NCBI GenBank assembly: GCA_017795105.1 | Contig: CP051247.1 | Span: 2,232,001 to 2,296,000, forward strand | DNA from: Planctomycetaceae bacterium | GTDB lineage: Bacteria > Planctomycetota > Planctomycetia > Planctomycetales > Planctomycetaceae | Length of the DNA stretch: 64,000 nucleotides | Direction: 5' to 3' | Shown here: positions 49,031 through 60,474 of the stretch, in pieces | How positions within the stretch are numbered: the first letter of the stretch is position 1 | How the letters are laid out: every line of letters starts with the position of its first letter | Position numbers and translations under genes: made by a program | The notes under the pieces: generated by a model | Told to the model about the DNA's origin: nothing | What the model saw: only the letters and a program-made list of their open reading frames with translations | Database searches by the model: none

Positions 49031-49225
49031 ATGAGCACATCTACGCTGCGTCAAGATTCGCTCTGGGGTGATCTGATTAAGATCTTTCTGGCCGTGGTCG
49101 CACCACCGGTCAGCGTCTTTCTGGAAACCGGACTGAGTAAAGATCTGCTCTTGAATGTCGTGCTGACGGTCCTGGGATTCTTCCCCGGGATCATCCACGC
49201 GGTCTACGTGAGTGCCCGCAAATAG
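49031..49225 (+). CDS. Pmp3/YqaE-family small membrane protein
   Basis: 64 residues from the ATG at 49031 (MSTSTLRQDS). Two transmembrane helices: IKIFLAVVAPPVSVFLETGL and LLLNVVLTVLGFFPGIIHAV, the Pmp3 pattern (P-P-x-x-V.. and L-T-x-x-G-x-x-P-G-x-I-H-A). Members influence membrane potential and salt/cold tolerance in fungi and plants; in bacteria the role is unclear. It follows the DUF1328 gene closely. Confidence 0.9.
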   Translation: MSTSTLRQDSLWGDLIKIFLAVVAPPVSVFLETGLSKDLLLNVVLTVLGFFPGIIHAVYVSARK

Positions 49226-49399
49226 AACACCTGACACCAACGAACTGGGGGGAGCCCGTGGCGAATCTGGGGGATTCACGCGGGCTTCGTTCGTTTCCTC
49301 CCGCAACTCGCGAATCTGGCACGCGGGATGCTTCTTTGTCCCCTCGCGAGCCGCGAAGTGATCGCGATCGATTTCCCTCCGATGTCTCGAAAGTCTCCC

Positions 49400-50332
49400 A
49401 TGAAATCCCAACGACTGGTGCTCTGGAATCCCAACGCGCGTCAGAGCGATGCAAGTGAAGCATTATTGGCGCGAATTACCGAGAGCGAGCAGACTCGTGT
49501 CGTAATTCTTGACCAACCTGACTCCACGACTCGAGCCTTGGATGAGTACGGGAACGGGGCTCACATCATCATCGCAGGTGGTGACGGCACCGTGCATCGC
49601 TCGCTGAATGCCGCAGTGGAAAAAGAGATCGAAGCGACGTATTCCGTTCTTCCTCTGGGAACGGGAAACGACTTTGCAGCCGCGCTGGGCCAGACGAAAT
49701 CGCCGTGGGAAGCCTGGGCAGCGATCGAAAGCAATGAACTCAAGGAACGATGTGTCGATATCGCTCGACTGATTCTGGACGGCGAAACCCGCTTTTTCTT
49801 CAACACGGTTGCTGCGGGGATTTCCGCGGAGTACTCAGAAAAATTGACCTCCGAGGAAAAACGACTGCTCGGTCCACTGAGTTATCTCAAAGGGTCGATC
49901 GATGTGGTCGTGAATCAGCGAAGTTTTCCGATCCGCTACACGCTCGACGAAGGAGAGCCTCATGATGTCGAGATTGCGAACTGTTTCGTAACCAACAGCA
50001 GCGCCTGCGGAGGCGGAATTCAGATCGCCCCGGGAGCCGAGGTTGATGATTCGATGCTGCACTTCGTGATGTACCACGAGATGAACAGCGTCGATCGGAT
50101 GATGCTCATTACCGACTATCTCGCCGGCCGGTACAAAGAGAACGAAGCGGTTACCATTCACAAGTGCCATAAGGTCCGCCTGCAATCCCAGACCTCACTG
50201 CCGCTTTCCATCGATGGGGAGATCGAGCACGCTGGCGATATCGAAATCGAGCTGATCCCCCAGCGATTGAATATTCTCGTGCCGCAAAGCGAGCGAATGG
50301 CCGAAGAATCGATTCCCACGTTGCCGCTTTGA
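49400..50332 (+). CDS. Diacylglycerol kinase catalytic-domain (YegS/DgkB-like) lipid kinase
   Basis: 310 residues from the ATG at 49400 (MKSQRLVLWNPNARQSD); the frame is open upstream to 49328 but the family start is here. The nucleotide-binding GGDGTVHRSLN and the PLGTGNDFAAAL motif identify the DAGK catalytic domain, with the C-terminal SIDGE and IEIELIPQRLNILVP elements. It phosphorylates a lipid such as diacylglycerol or a related lipid. It follows the two small membrane proteins in the same direction, 174 nt away. Confidence 0.92.
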   Translation: MKSQRLVLWNPNARQSDASEALLARITESEQTRVVILDQPDSTTRALDEYGNGAHIIIAGGDGTVHRSLNAAVEKEIEATYSVLPLGTGNDFAAALGQTKSPWEAWAAIESNELKERCVDIARLILDGETRFFFNTVAAGISAEYSEKLTSEEKRLLGPLSYLKGSIDVVVNQRSFPIRYTLDEGEPHDVEIANCFVTNSSACGGGIQIAPGAEVDDSMLHFVMYHEMNSVDRMMLITDYLAGRYKENEAVTIHKCHKVRLQSQTSLPLSIDGEIEHAGDIEIELIPQRLNILVPQSERMAEESIPTLPL

Positions 50333-50420
50333 GCGTCCCGCGGCGGCGTCGGTTTGACTTCGCTCCCCGGGCCGGTACCATCCTGCAAGCGTTTCCCACC
50401 GACTCTCGCAGGATGAATCC

Positions 50421-51617
50421 ATGGCCCGTCTCGATCTTCCAGAATTCCTTCAGCAGCTGGACGATTACTACGTGATGGGCCAGATTGTTTCCCTCACGAT
50501 TTCCGGGCGGCATGCACAGAGCAGCAATCCCGCCTCCCGATACGACGTGCGGCCCGTCGTGATTCGCGATTCCGTGCAACTGCAGTGGACTTGCCGCGAC
50601 AAAGCACGACGCCAGACTCATGAGAACTTGAGCTGGGACGAAACTCTCAATCGCTTCTCGACTCTCTTCCCCACCGACTTCCGGAATGCGCTGATCCGTC
50701 TGAAGGAGGAAGATCTGCAGCTGCAGTTGACCAAGAAAGGACAACTGCAGATTCATCGTCACAATTCCGCCCCCAAAGCTGCGGCTCCGCTCCAACACGA
50801 TGCCGATCGACAGTACATCTTCCCGCCGGGGCAGCCGGTTCCCTTCCTCGTGGAACTCGGCATCATGTCGCCTCAGGGGAATGTGAAGAAGCCGATGTAC
50901 CGGAAATTTCGGCAGATCAACCGGTTTGCCGAGTTCATCCGCGATCTGGACGATCGGTTTACACGGGAGCGCCCGTTGCGCGTTGTCGACTATGGATGTG
51001 GGAAGAGCTACCTGACATTCGCCATTCGCGAAGTGCTCGTCTCGCATCTCGGCCGCGAAGTTGAAATTCACGCCTTCGATCGGAACCCCGAGGTCATCCG
51101 AACGTGCGAAGAGATCCGCGAGAAGATCGGTATCGAAGACATTCGATTTCAGGCGGCGGAGATCGGAGAGGCCACGATCGAGGCGCCACTCGATCTCGCA
51201 ATCTGGCTGCACGCCTGCGACACCGCAACCGATGATGCTCTCGCCAGGAGCATTGAGTTACAGGCCGAAGTCATCCTCGCAGTCCCCTGCTGCCAGCATG
51301 AGCTGCACCATCAGCTCGACAGTGAAGAGTTCGCTCCCATCCTCAAGCATGGGATTCTACGCGAGCGACTGTCCGCCCTGACAACCGACGCCCTGCGGGC
51401 ACAGTTTCTGGAAATGAGCGGCTATCGGACCCAGGTGATCGAGTTCATCGACTTGGAGCACACGGCAAAGAATCTGCTGATCCGAGCCGTCCGTGGTGAA
51501 CAGTCTGCCGAACAGGAGCAGGCTGCCCGCGAAGCCTTCGAGCGACTCAAACAGTCGCTCGGTGTCAAGCAGTTTCATCTCGAATCGGTTCGTAAGGAAT
51601 CTTCTGCTAACGGATGA
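50421..51617 (+). CDS. Methyltransf_32 (class I SAM-dependent) methyltransferase
   Basis: 398 residues. The N-terminal about 170 residues form an unrecognised domain (beginning MARLDLPEFLQQLDDYYVMG). The SAM-binding motif is VVDYGCGKSYLTFAIREVL, with ALDLAIWLHACDTATDD-like LDLAIWLHACDTATDD and the family mark AVPCCQHELHHQL. PF13679 proteins include eukaryotic GSTCD/METTL25-like and bacterial RNA-related enzymes; the substrate is unknown. The 3' end overlaps the convergent HlyD-type gene by 11 bp. Confidence 0.86.
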   Translation: MARLDLPEFLQQLDDYYVMGQIVSLTISGRHAQSSNPASRYDVRPVVIRDSVQLQWTCRDKARRQTHENLSWDETLNRFSTLFPTDFRNALIRLKEEDLQLQLTKKGQLQIHRHNSAPKAAAPLQHDADRQYIFPPGQPVPFLVELGIMSPQGNVKKPMYRKFRQINRFAEFIRDLDDRFTRERPLRVVDYGCGKSYLTFAIREVLVSHLGREVEIHAFDRNPEVIRTCEEIREKIGIEDIRFQAAEIGEATIEAPLDLAIWLHACDTATDDALARSIELQAEVILAVPCCQHELHHQLDSEEFAPILKHGILRERLSALTTDALRAQFLEMSGYRTQVIEFIDLEHTAKNLLIRAVRGEQSAEQEQAAREAFERLKQSLGVKQFHLESVRKESSANG

Positions 51618-52740
51618 CGGTAATCTGTCCGCCGACGGGCATGTCCGGCCAGAGTGCGCCTGTCTGTTCAATGCGGAGCGGGACCGAAGGTTCGGCGAGC
51701 CCCGGAATTGAATTGTTCTGATTTGCAGAAACCGCAACACGAGTGACCACACCGGTGCGAACTTCGCCATTCGGGAAACGGCAGCGAACCGGCATCTCCA
51801 CTTCAAAATTGTGTGAGTGCGAACTCGGCACATCGGCGACGACGTACGATTCTTCCATCAGGAACAGCTCGGCCAGAACTTCGCCAGCTTTCACGTACTC
51901 GCCCGGGCGGCGTCGTAGATTCGCAATTGTCCCCACGGCCTGGGAATGCACGACCTGTTGCTGGAGTTGACCTTCGAGTTCTTTGAGATCCGCTTCGGCC
52001 TGAGCGAACTGCAGTTCGACCTCGGACAGGCCGACAGCCTGACGCACTTTCTCCTGCATCTGTTCTTTCTGCTTCTGCAGCTTTTCCAGACGCATTGTGC
52101 AGATCTCAAGTTGAGCGTCGGTCGCCTCGATCGCGTTGATCGCGGCTTCTTCCTTGAGCATCGCGTTGATGACCGGATCACCGACCTCGCCGCCGCTGTT
52201 CTCCATCTTCGGCTTCAGGTCGTAGTTCGGCGTTTCCAGCGAGGCGGTCTTGCGATTCTCCCGCAGATCCCGCCAGGCCATCGCTTCGAGTTCATAGTAG
52301 TACCGTTTCTGCAGCAGATCGGCTGACTGCAACTCGGCCTGATAAATATCGCTTTCAAGTGTCCGCAGGTGCTCGTGCAGTTTGACGTCGACTTCAGCCT
52401 GCAACGTTTTCAGACGAGCCGCCAGACGGGCCGTTTCCTGTCGCTGCATCTGCAACTGTCGGTTCAGGTTTTCTCCGCCGATCCGGCAAAGAAGTTGGTG
52501 AGGATCGACCGTGTCTCCCTCGGCGACCTCCCACGTTTGCAGGATTCCATCGACCGGAGCGCGCACAGTCAACGAATCGACCTGCACATGACCGACGTAG
52601 TCGTTGCTCGAAGTCGCATACAACCAGCGGTTCGTCGCCATCCCGGCAACTACGGCCAGTACGGCAATCGCAGCCAGTCGCAGAGGAGGACAGGCGGGTT
52701 CGGGAGTCGCGTGAGCGCAAGTTTCCTGTTGCACAGCCAT
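51607..52740 (-). CDS. HlyD/MFP-type periplasmic adaptor protein
   Basis: 377 residues with one N-terminal transmembrane helix (about 22-38). A lipoyl-like half (VRAPVDGILQTWEVAEGDTV) is followed by a long antiparallel coiled coil (about 90-250: RQETARLAARLKTLQAEVD; LEKLKQKEQMQEKV-like stretches) and the second lipoyl half (TIANLRRRPGEYVKAGE), then a beta-barrel (VRCRFPNGEVRTGVVTRV). Such adaptors bridge inner-membrane transporters or synthases and the outer membrane. No ABC, RND or MFS partner is beside it, and it overlaps the methyltransferase gene by 11 bp at the 3' ends. Confidence 0.87.
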   Translation of the reverse strand: MAVQQETCAHATPEPACPPLRLAAIAVLAVVAGMATNRWLYATSSNDYVGHVQVDSLTVRAPVDGILQTWEVAEGDTVDPHQLLCRIGGENLNRQLQMQRQETARLAARLKTLQAEVDVKLHEHLRTLESDIYQAELQSADLLQKRYYYELEAMAWRDLRENRKTASLETPNYDLKPKMENSGGEVGDPVINAMLKEEAAINAIEATDAQLEICTMRLEKLQKQKEQMQEKVRQAVGLSEVELQFAQAEADLKELEGQLQQQVVHSQAVGTIANLRRRPGEYVKAGEVLAELFLMEESYVVADVPSSHSHNFEVEMPVRCRFPNGEVRTGVVTRVAVSANQNNSIPGLAEPSVPLRIEQTGALWPDMPVGGQITVIR

Positions 52741-52984
52741 TTCCGTCGATCATTTCCTGAAGGACCGCCCCCCCGAGTCGTCGCGTTCGGACCGGGCGCG
52801 CAGCCTGATGAGTTGTAACGGTTATCCGAATTATCGGTCCGGATCATTGCTCGGATTGACCCTTTTCCGCGGCGGGGGATGAAATGCGTTTCCCAACAGG
52901 CAAAAACCGGACACGTGTATTGATTTCCACTCACGCCTTTCTGTACATTATCCCAGCTGCGATTCAATGCGGAAGGAATAGACG

Positions 52985-53698
52985 ATGTGGAGCACAGAAG
53001 AGTGGTGTCGGGCAGCGGATCGAGTGGCTCAGGACGTCCTGAGACATGGGGGGTATGGTCACGGAGCGGTCGACGGACTTCGACTCGCGCATCGGCTCGG
53101 GTTCGATGTCATCTACGATCGCCAGCAGTCGACTCGAGGCCGACTGAAGCAGTTCGGCGTGCGGCGTTCAATCTTCATCAAGCCCGATCAGCGTCCCGAA
53201 CGGATCCACTGGGCCGTTTGCCACGAACTGGGCGAGTCGTTCGCTGTCCAGGTCTTTCGGACTCTGGGTGCCCGCCCGAACGACTGCGGGCCCGGTACCC
53301 GTGAGCAAATTGCCAATCTGCTCGCCAGCAGGCTGCTGTTGCCGACCGCGTCCTTCTTCCCGGAAGCCGAGCGTCTCGAAGAATCTCTGCCCAAACTGAA
53401 ATCGATCTTCACGACGGCAAGCCACGAACTGATCGCCAATCGACTGCTCGATCAGGAGTCGACCCGTTGCATGACGATTGTCGATCAGGGGCGCATCACC
53501 AAACGCCGCGCGAATCGAGCCAACTGCAGCCGGGAGTTTCTCCCGCTCGAACGGGATTGCTGGGAAGAAGCCCACGAGCGAGGCCACCACACCGAGCGCA
53601 TTCTCGACGACATTCGCGCCCGCTGCTGGGCCATTCATGAACCGCACTGGAAACGCGAAATCCTGCTGATGAACCCACTCCACGAAGTGCTGGTGTGA
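52985..53698 (+). CDS. ImmA/IrrE-like metallopeptidase-fold protein with HExxE variant
   Basis: 237 residues with a strong GGAAGGA ribosome-binding site. The helix RIHWAVCHELGESFAV supplies His80-Glu81 but has Glu84 where the second zinc His of HExxH normally sits. REQIANLLASRLLLP (Glu107) matches the downstream third-ligand helix of ImmA/IrrE proteins (E-x-x-AN-x-x-A-x-x-LLxP). The fold is thus likely retained with altered metal binding. The C-terminus contains LERDCWEEAHERGHHTERIL, a His-rich segment. There is no XRE repressor or integrase next to it. A bidirectional terminator follows. Confidence 0.78.
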   Translation: MWSTEEWCRAADRVAQDVLRHGGYGHGAVDGLRLAHRLGFDVIYDRQQSTRGRLKQFGVRRSIFIKPDQRPERIHWAVCHELGESFAVQVFRTLGARPNDCGPGTREQIANLLASRLLLPTASFFPEAERLEESLPKLKSIFTTASHELIANRLLDQESTRCMTIVDQGRITKRRANRANCSREFLPLERDCWEEAHERGHHTERILDDIRARCWAIHEPHWKREILLMNPLHEVLV

Positions 53699-53754
53699 CG
53701 ACCGCGATCACGACCCGCGGCGAGAGAGAGGGAGAGAACAGCTTGCGAAATGAC

Positions 53755-53784
53755 AAAGCCTCAGCTTTAAAAAGCTGAGGCTTT
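53755..53784. terminator. Bidirectional terminator between convergent genes
   Basis: AAAGCCTCAGCTTT (53755-53768) pairs with AAAGCTGAGGCTTT (53771-53784), a perfect 14-bp inverted repeat with a 2-nt spacer. The arm ends provide short A/T runs on both sides, so it can serve the ImmA-like gene and the convergent glucan phosphorylase gene. Confidence 0.88.
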
Positions 53785-53811
53785 GTGTTTGTCGCGGTCG
53801 CAGTCCGTCGG

Positions 53812-55959
<2,148 letters not shown>

Positions 55960-56184
55960 CGTGAAAATCCCTCCTCGTTCGATCTTGATGTTCGTCACTG
56001 TCCGCCCGTCGGTCGCTGTATCGAGCGCGGAAAACAGCGTACACTGCCTGAGCCGATGTGGCCTGCCCTCCAATAACGCAGGTTCTTTCCTTCGGCCGCC
56101 CGGATTATAGTGGCTGACAGCCGACCTCTGAAAGTTTGCTTCCCCACCGGGAGCGAAAAGTTTCTCACGTTAATTCTGCCCGAT

Positions 56185-58272
56185 ATGTCTTCTGAAACGG
56201 CTTCTTCCAGTCGCCTCTCGTCACAGTTCGTTGCCATCTTTCTGGTCGCGATCGGACTGACAATGTGGTTCTGGCTCGACCTCTGGCTGGGGGGCGGGCT
56301 AATCGGCGGCGATATTTACACCTATTACTTCCCGCAGAAAGCCTTCTACGCCGAGCAACTCGCCGAGGGAATCCTGCCGACCTGGAACAATCTCGTCGGA
56401 CATGGCTACCCGCTGGTCGCCGAGAGCCAGACCGGGGCGTACTACCCGCCGAACCTGCTGCTCTACAGCCTGCTGGGCGTCAACACGGCTTATAACGTCA
56501 GTCATCTGCTGCACTATGTTCTGGGCTTCGCGGCGATGTCGCTGCTGGCCGTCGAGCTGGGACTGTCGCTTCCCGCGGCGTTGCTCGCTTCGCTGGCCTT
56601 CATCTACGGCTGGTTCGCCCCGCGCTGCTGCCTCGAATGGGCCATTGTGACCGGCATCTATCTGCCGCTGAACCTGTGGCTGCTGATCCGATTTTTTCGC
56701 AGCCATCAGGCTCGATGGCTCTGGTTACTGGCCGGGGCCCTTTGCCTGCAACTGCTGCCGGGGCATTATCACCTGGCTTTCATCACGCTGCTCACGCTGG
56801 GAGGCTGGTCTCTGGCGGAAGTCTTTTTGCGGGATCGGCTACAGAGCAAAGACCAGCCGGCTCCTCCGACGTTCTCTCAACGCTTCAAATGGCTGGCTGG
56901 CCCGGCGGTTGCCGTGGCTCTTGGTTTCATGCTGGCCAGTGTGCAGTTGTTGCCGACGTGGTCGCTGAAACAGAACAGTCAGCGGGAGACTTCGAGCTCG
57001 GCTGATTTCGACCCCGGCTACGGACACATCCCGCCACGTTACATCTCACAGATGATCGTGCCCTGGATCTGGTATGGCGATGCTGTCGACTTGAATAACC
57101 GCCTGAACCGCAAGACGTCGCTCGATTTCCCTGCTGCGACCAATCCAGTGGAAGCCCATTTGTACCTCGGCCTGCTTCCCTGTCTTCTCGCGATCTATGC
57201 CGGAGTCTGGCTCTTCCGCCCGCGAACTCCACAGCAGTGGTCTCTGGCGGTCCTTGGCTTTCTCGGCCTGCTCGCAGCAATCTACGCAACCGGCTGGCTG
57301 ATTCCCTGGTTTCAGCATCTCCCCGGCTTCGGATTTTTCCGGGGTTCCGGCCGGTTCGGGCTCGTTACGACGCTGGCCGCGGCTCTCTGGGCGGGGTACG
57401 GGCTCGATCAACTCCGGTCGAAGCTTCCCGACCCCTTTGGAGCCGTTCTGGTCGTGCTGATCGGTGTGATCACATTGATCGACCTCTCTCTGGTCAGTCA
57501 GCGTATCACGTATGCGTTCATGGTTGCCGAGACTCCGCTCACACGAATTGAACAGAGTCCCATTCGGCAATTCCTGAAAGACGCTTCTCCTCCCGCTCGG
57601 CTGTTCGCCCCGGGGCCGAACCTGCCGACCATCACCGGCATCGCGGCGACACCGGTCTATCTCGGGCTGGGCCCGGAAGAGTACTTCGATCCGCAGTTGA
57701 CCTATCCCGTCCCGGAAACCGAAGCCGATTCCCCCTGGCAGACGTTCACCCCCGAGCAACTGACCTGGTTACGGAACGCCGGAGTCACGCACATTCTCGG
57801 CTTCAGCCCGCCGGAACCCAACAGCCCCGACATTCGCCTCGTCTGGCAGGGCATCGACCCTCTGCTGAACGCTGCGTGGGGCCGCCCGGAACCGCTCTAC
57901 CTTTCCGAGGTTACAGATAGCCGGGGACGCGTCGCCTGGACCAATCCGCAGGCAGGAGCCACGATTCGCTGGGAGTCGGGCACTCCCCATCAGATAGACT
58001 TGTCCGCAACCACGCCCGTTGCTCAGAGACTCATTCTGACGGAACTGTTCAACGACGACTGGACGGTCACGATCGACGGGAAGCCGGCTGAAGCGATTCG
58101 CATCGAAGGAATGTTCCGGGGCGTCGAGGTACCAGCTGGCGAACATTTGATCCGCTGGAGCTATGAACCGACCGCTCTTCGCGTCGGCGGCATCCTTTCC
58201 GTTGCAGGAATTACAATCTGGCTACTTGCCGGCGTCTGGTCCCTAAGACGACGAAATCGTCCCATCCGCTGA
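56185..58272 (+). CDS. YfhO-like polytopic membrane protein
   Basis: 695 residues from the ATG at 56185; a GTG at 56110 could add 25 residues. About twelve hydrophobic helices. The first loop reads GGDIYTYYFPQKAFYAEQLA and GHGYPLVAESQTGAYYPPNL, the GT-C-like pattern of YfhO (Asp near the start, Tyr-rich loop). The soluble C-terminal region (about 470-670) is beta-rich and ends SYEPTALRVGGILSVAGITI. YfhO proteins are implicated in glycosylation of cell-wall polymers with lipid-linked sugars; substrate unknown here. It precedes the CapD gene by 240 nt, hinting at a polysaccharide context. Confidence 0.82.
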   Translation: MSSETASSSRLSSQFVAIFLVAIGLTMWFWLDLWLGGGLIGGDIYTYYFPQKAFYAEQLAEGILPTWNNLVGHGYPLVAESQTGAYYPPNLLLYSLLGVNTAYNVSHLLHYVLGFAAMSLLAVELGLSLPAALLASLAFIYGWFAPRCCLEWAIVTGIYLPLNLWLLIRFFRSHQARWLWLLAGALCLQLLPGHYHLAFITLLTLGGWSLAEVFLRDRLQSKDQPAPPTFSQRFKWLAGPAVAVALGFMLASVQLLPTWSLKQNSQRETSSSADFDPGYGHIPPRYISQMIVPWIWYGDAVDLNNRLNRKTSLDFPAATNPVEAHLYLGLLPCLLAIYAGVWLFRPRTPQQWSLAVLGFLGLLAAIYATGWLIPWFQHLPGFGFFRGSGRFGLVTTLAAALWAGYGLDQLRSKLPDPFGAVLVVLIGVITLIDLSLVSQRITYAFMVAETPLTRIEQSPIRQFLKDASPPARLFAPGPNLPTITGIAATPVYLGLGPEEYFDPQLTYPVPETEADSPWQTFTPEQLTWLRNAGVTHILGFSPPEPNSPDIRLVWQGIDPLLNAAWGRPEPLYLSEVTDSRGRVAWTNPQAGATIRWESGTPHQIDLSATTPVAQRLILTELFNDDWTVTIDGKPAEAIRIEGMFRGVEVPAGEHLIRWSYEPTALRVGGILSVAGITIWLLAGVWSLRRRNRPIR

Positions 58273-58451
58273 AATATCCAATACTTACGCAATCCATCCC
58301 TCAGATCACCATCTCCCCACTCGGTAATTCTACCGACCGACTTGAGGCAGAGTTCCGTAAAATCTGGACGCACCTGCATATTCCCGTTACAACTCCGCCC
58401 GACCTCACGTCCGACGACGTGATTCACGTCTTCTCCCCGCGATTTCGCACC

Positions 58452-58472
58452 GGAAAGATGTCGCATCTTTCC
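58452..58472 (+). terminator. Hairpin upstream of the CapD-type gene
   Basis: GGAAAGATG/CATCTTTCC with a 3-nt loop, followed seven bases later by a T-run (TCTTTTTCTT). It could terminate the YfhO transcript or act in the leader of the next gene. The remaining 58273-58451 holds nothing recognised. Confidence 0.5.
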
Positions 58473-58512
58473 CACGGTCTTTTTCTTCCTGACGAAAACT
58501 GGAGCGTGACGC

Positions 58513-60378
58513 ATGCGCCACAGACTGGCCATCATTCTCCCCGTTTATACGCTCGTGTTGACAGCCTCGCTGTTCTTCGCGTTCTGTCTGCGATTCGACT
58601 TCGCGATGGGGGCGTCGGAATGGTCCTGGTTTCTGCGAACAGCTCCGCTGGTCGTCGTCGCCAAGCTGGCTCTCATCGGGTTCGTCGGCGAATGGAAACG
58701 CTCGTATCGCCATGCCTCCGTTATGGATGGCCTGGTCACTGCCGGTGTCTGCGGAGCCTCTGCTGCTCTGCTGTTAACGATCTACTATCTCGACGCCCCG
58801 CGGGCCATGGTTCTGCCTCGATCGGTGCTGCTCATCGATACGATGCTCAGTATGCTGTTCATCATGGGCTTCCGTGTTGGCTGCCGTTTGCTCTGGGCGA
58901 AGCGAAACGTCGCTGAGCGTCAGCAACCGACCGAATCAGCTCTCATTTACGGCACCGACGAAACCGCGATCGGCATCTGGAAGATGCTGATGGCGAGCAA
59001 CGGACATCTCGGCCGCTTTCGAGTGACCGGCTTTATCGATCCCGGACCAGATCGTCAGCGATCGCTGATTGGCGGACAGCCGGTTCATTCGCTGGAAGAA
59101 TGCTGGAGTCCCAAGACAACCGCAAAGGTCCAACATATTCTCGTTCCGACGACGACATCAGGTCGCGTTGTGCGGGATCTGCTGCATCGCTGTCAGGAAG
59201 CCGATATCGATGTGCACAAGATTCCGACCGTCGAAGAAATCGTGGAAGGCCGCTTCCGCCTCGCCGTTCGTGAACTCGATATCGACGACCTGCTGCGACG
59301 ACCGCCGACGAAACTCGATCTCGACAGCATCGCCGATTCGATCACCGGCAAAAGCGTGCTCGTGACCGGCGGAGCGGGAAGCATCGGCAGCGAACTGTGC
59401 CGTCAGATCCTCGGCTTCAAACCGTCCAAGCTCATCATCTACGATCACTCTGAGTTCGGCGTCTTCCAGATGGAACGCGAGTTCGCCCGACAGGACTGCG
59501 GCGACACCGAACTGCACTATGTGACCGCGACCATTCTCGATGCCGACGCCCTGAACGGGGTCTTCAATACGCATCGCCCCGAACACGTCTTTCATGCCGC
59601 CGCTTACAAGCACGTTCCGCTCATGCAGGACAATCCTTACGCGGCGATTCGGAACAACTTCATCGGAACCAAAGCCGTTGTCGATGCCGCCCATAAGCAC
59701 GGTGCCGAACGCTTTGTCCTGATCTCGACCGACAAAGCGGTCCGGCCGACTTCCGTCATGGGAGCGACCAAACTGCTGGCCGAGAAGTATCTGCAGGCCA
59801 TGTCTCAGGGATCGCAGACGTCCTTCATCACCGTTCGCTTCGGCAACGTGCTGAACTCGGTCGGAAGCGTCGTGCCGATCTTCCGCCAGCAGATCGAACG
59901 GGGTGGCCCCGTCACCGTGACGCATGAAGACATGGTCCGCTACTTCATGACTATTCCTGAAGCCGTTCAGCTCGTGCTACAGGCAGGAGCCGTCGGACAA
60001 TCGGGACAAGTGCTCATCCTCGACATGGGCGAACCGGTCAAGATTGTCGACCTGGCTCGTGATATGATCGCCCTCTCCGGCCTGAACTACCCGGACGATA
60101 TCGAGATCGAATTCACCGGACTTCGGCCGGGTGAGAAGATGTACGAAGAACTGTTCTACGAACATGAACAGGGTGCTCCCAAGGTGCACGAGAAGATCAT
60201 TCTCGGCTCCGGCCATGCTCCCTCCATGGGGCAGATCCACGCCGACCTGCAGCAGTTGCAGAAGACGTTGAACAGTCCTCCCGACAAAATCGCCAGCTCC
60301 CTCTGGAACGTGGTCGAGCGTTACGTCGCCATCGACGACGCCGAAGTCGTTCCCGAAGAAGTGCGGACGGCTGCCTGA
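58513..60378 (+). CDS. CapD/WbpM-type membrane nucleotide-sugar dehydratase/epimerase
   Basis: 621 residues; GGAG lies 8 nt before the ATG. Four N-terminal transmembrane helices (about 8-125) are followed by a nucleotide-binding-like domain (about 140-260) and the large SDR domain: SVLVTGGAGSIGSELCRQIL (NAD site), ATILDADALNGVF, HAAAYKHVPLMQDNPYAAI and STDKAVRPTSVMGATKLLAE with the Met-Lys form of the SDR triad seen in WbpM/FlaA1 relatives. It ends with GLRPGEKMYEELF. Converts UDP-GlcNAc-type sugars for surface polysaccharide. The YfhO-like gene upstream suggests a shared polymer. Confidence 0.94.
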   Translation: MRHRLAIILPVYTLVLTASLFFAFCLRFDFAMGASEWSWFLRTAPLVVVAKLALIGFVGEWKRSYRHASVMDGLVTAGVCGASAALLLTIYYLDAPRAMVLPRSVLLIDTMLSMLFIMGFRVGCRLLWAKRNVAERQQPTESALIYGTDETAIGIWKMLMASNGHLGRFRVTGFIDPGPDRQRSLIGGQPVHSLEECWSPKTTAKVQHILVPTTTSGRVVRDLLHRCQEADIDVHKIPTVEEIVEGRFRLAVRELDIDDLLRRPPTKLDLDSIADSITGKSVLVTGGAGSIGSELCRQILGFKPSKLIIYDHSEFGVFQMEREFARQDCGDTELHYVTATILDADALNGVFNTHRPEHVFHAAAYKHVPLMQDNPYAAIRNNFIGTKAVVDAAHKHGAERFVLISTDKAVRPTSVMGATKLLAEKYLQAMSQGSQTSFITVRFGNVLNSVGSVVPIFRQQIERGGPVTVTHEDMVRYFMTIPEAVQLVLQAGAVGQSGQVLILDMGEPVKIVDLARDMIALSGLNYPDDIEIEFTGLRPGEKMYEELFYEHEQGAPKVHEKIILGSGHAPSMGQIHADLQQLQKTLNSPPDKIASSLWNVVERYVAIDDAEVVPEEVRTAA

Positions 60379-60429
60379 CGAATTCCGTCTTGGCACCAGA
60401 GATTCGCAGGTGCTACAGTGTTTCCTCCT

Positions 60430-60456
60430 GAACCGCGGTTCTCCCGCGGTTCTTTT
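60430..60456 (+). terminator. Rho-independent terminator just upstream of the PQQ-propeller gene
   Basis: GAACCGCGG / CCGCGGTTC hairpin (loop TTCTC) followed by TTTT. It lies 52 nt after the CapD stop and only 19 nt before the next start codon, close to its GGAGG ribosome-binding site, so it may also act as an attenuator. Confidence 0.75.
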
Positions 60457-60474
60457 CATTCCGGAGGAACACTC

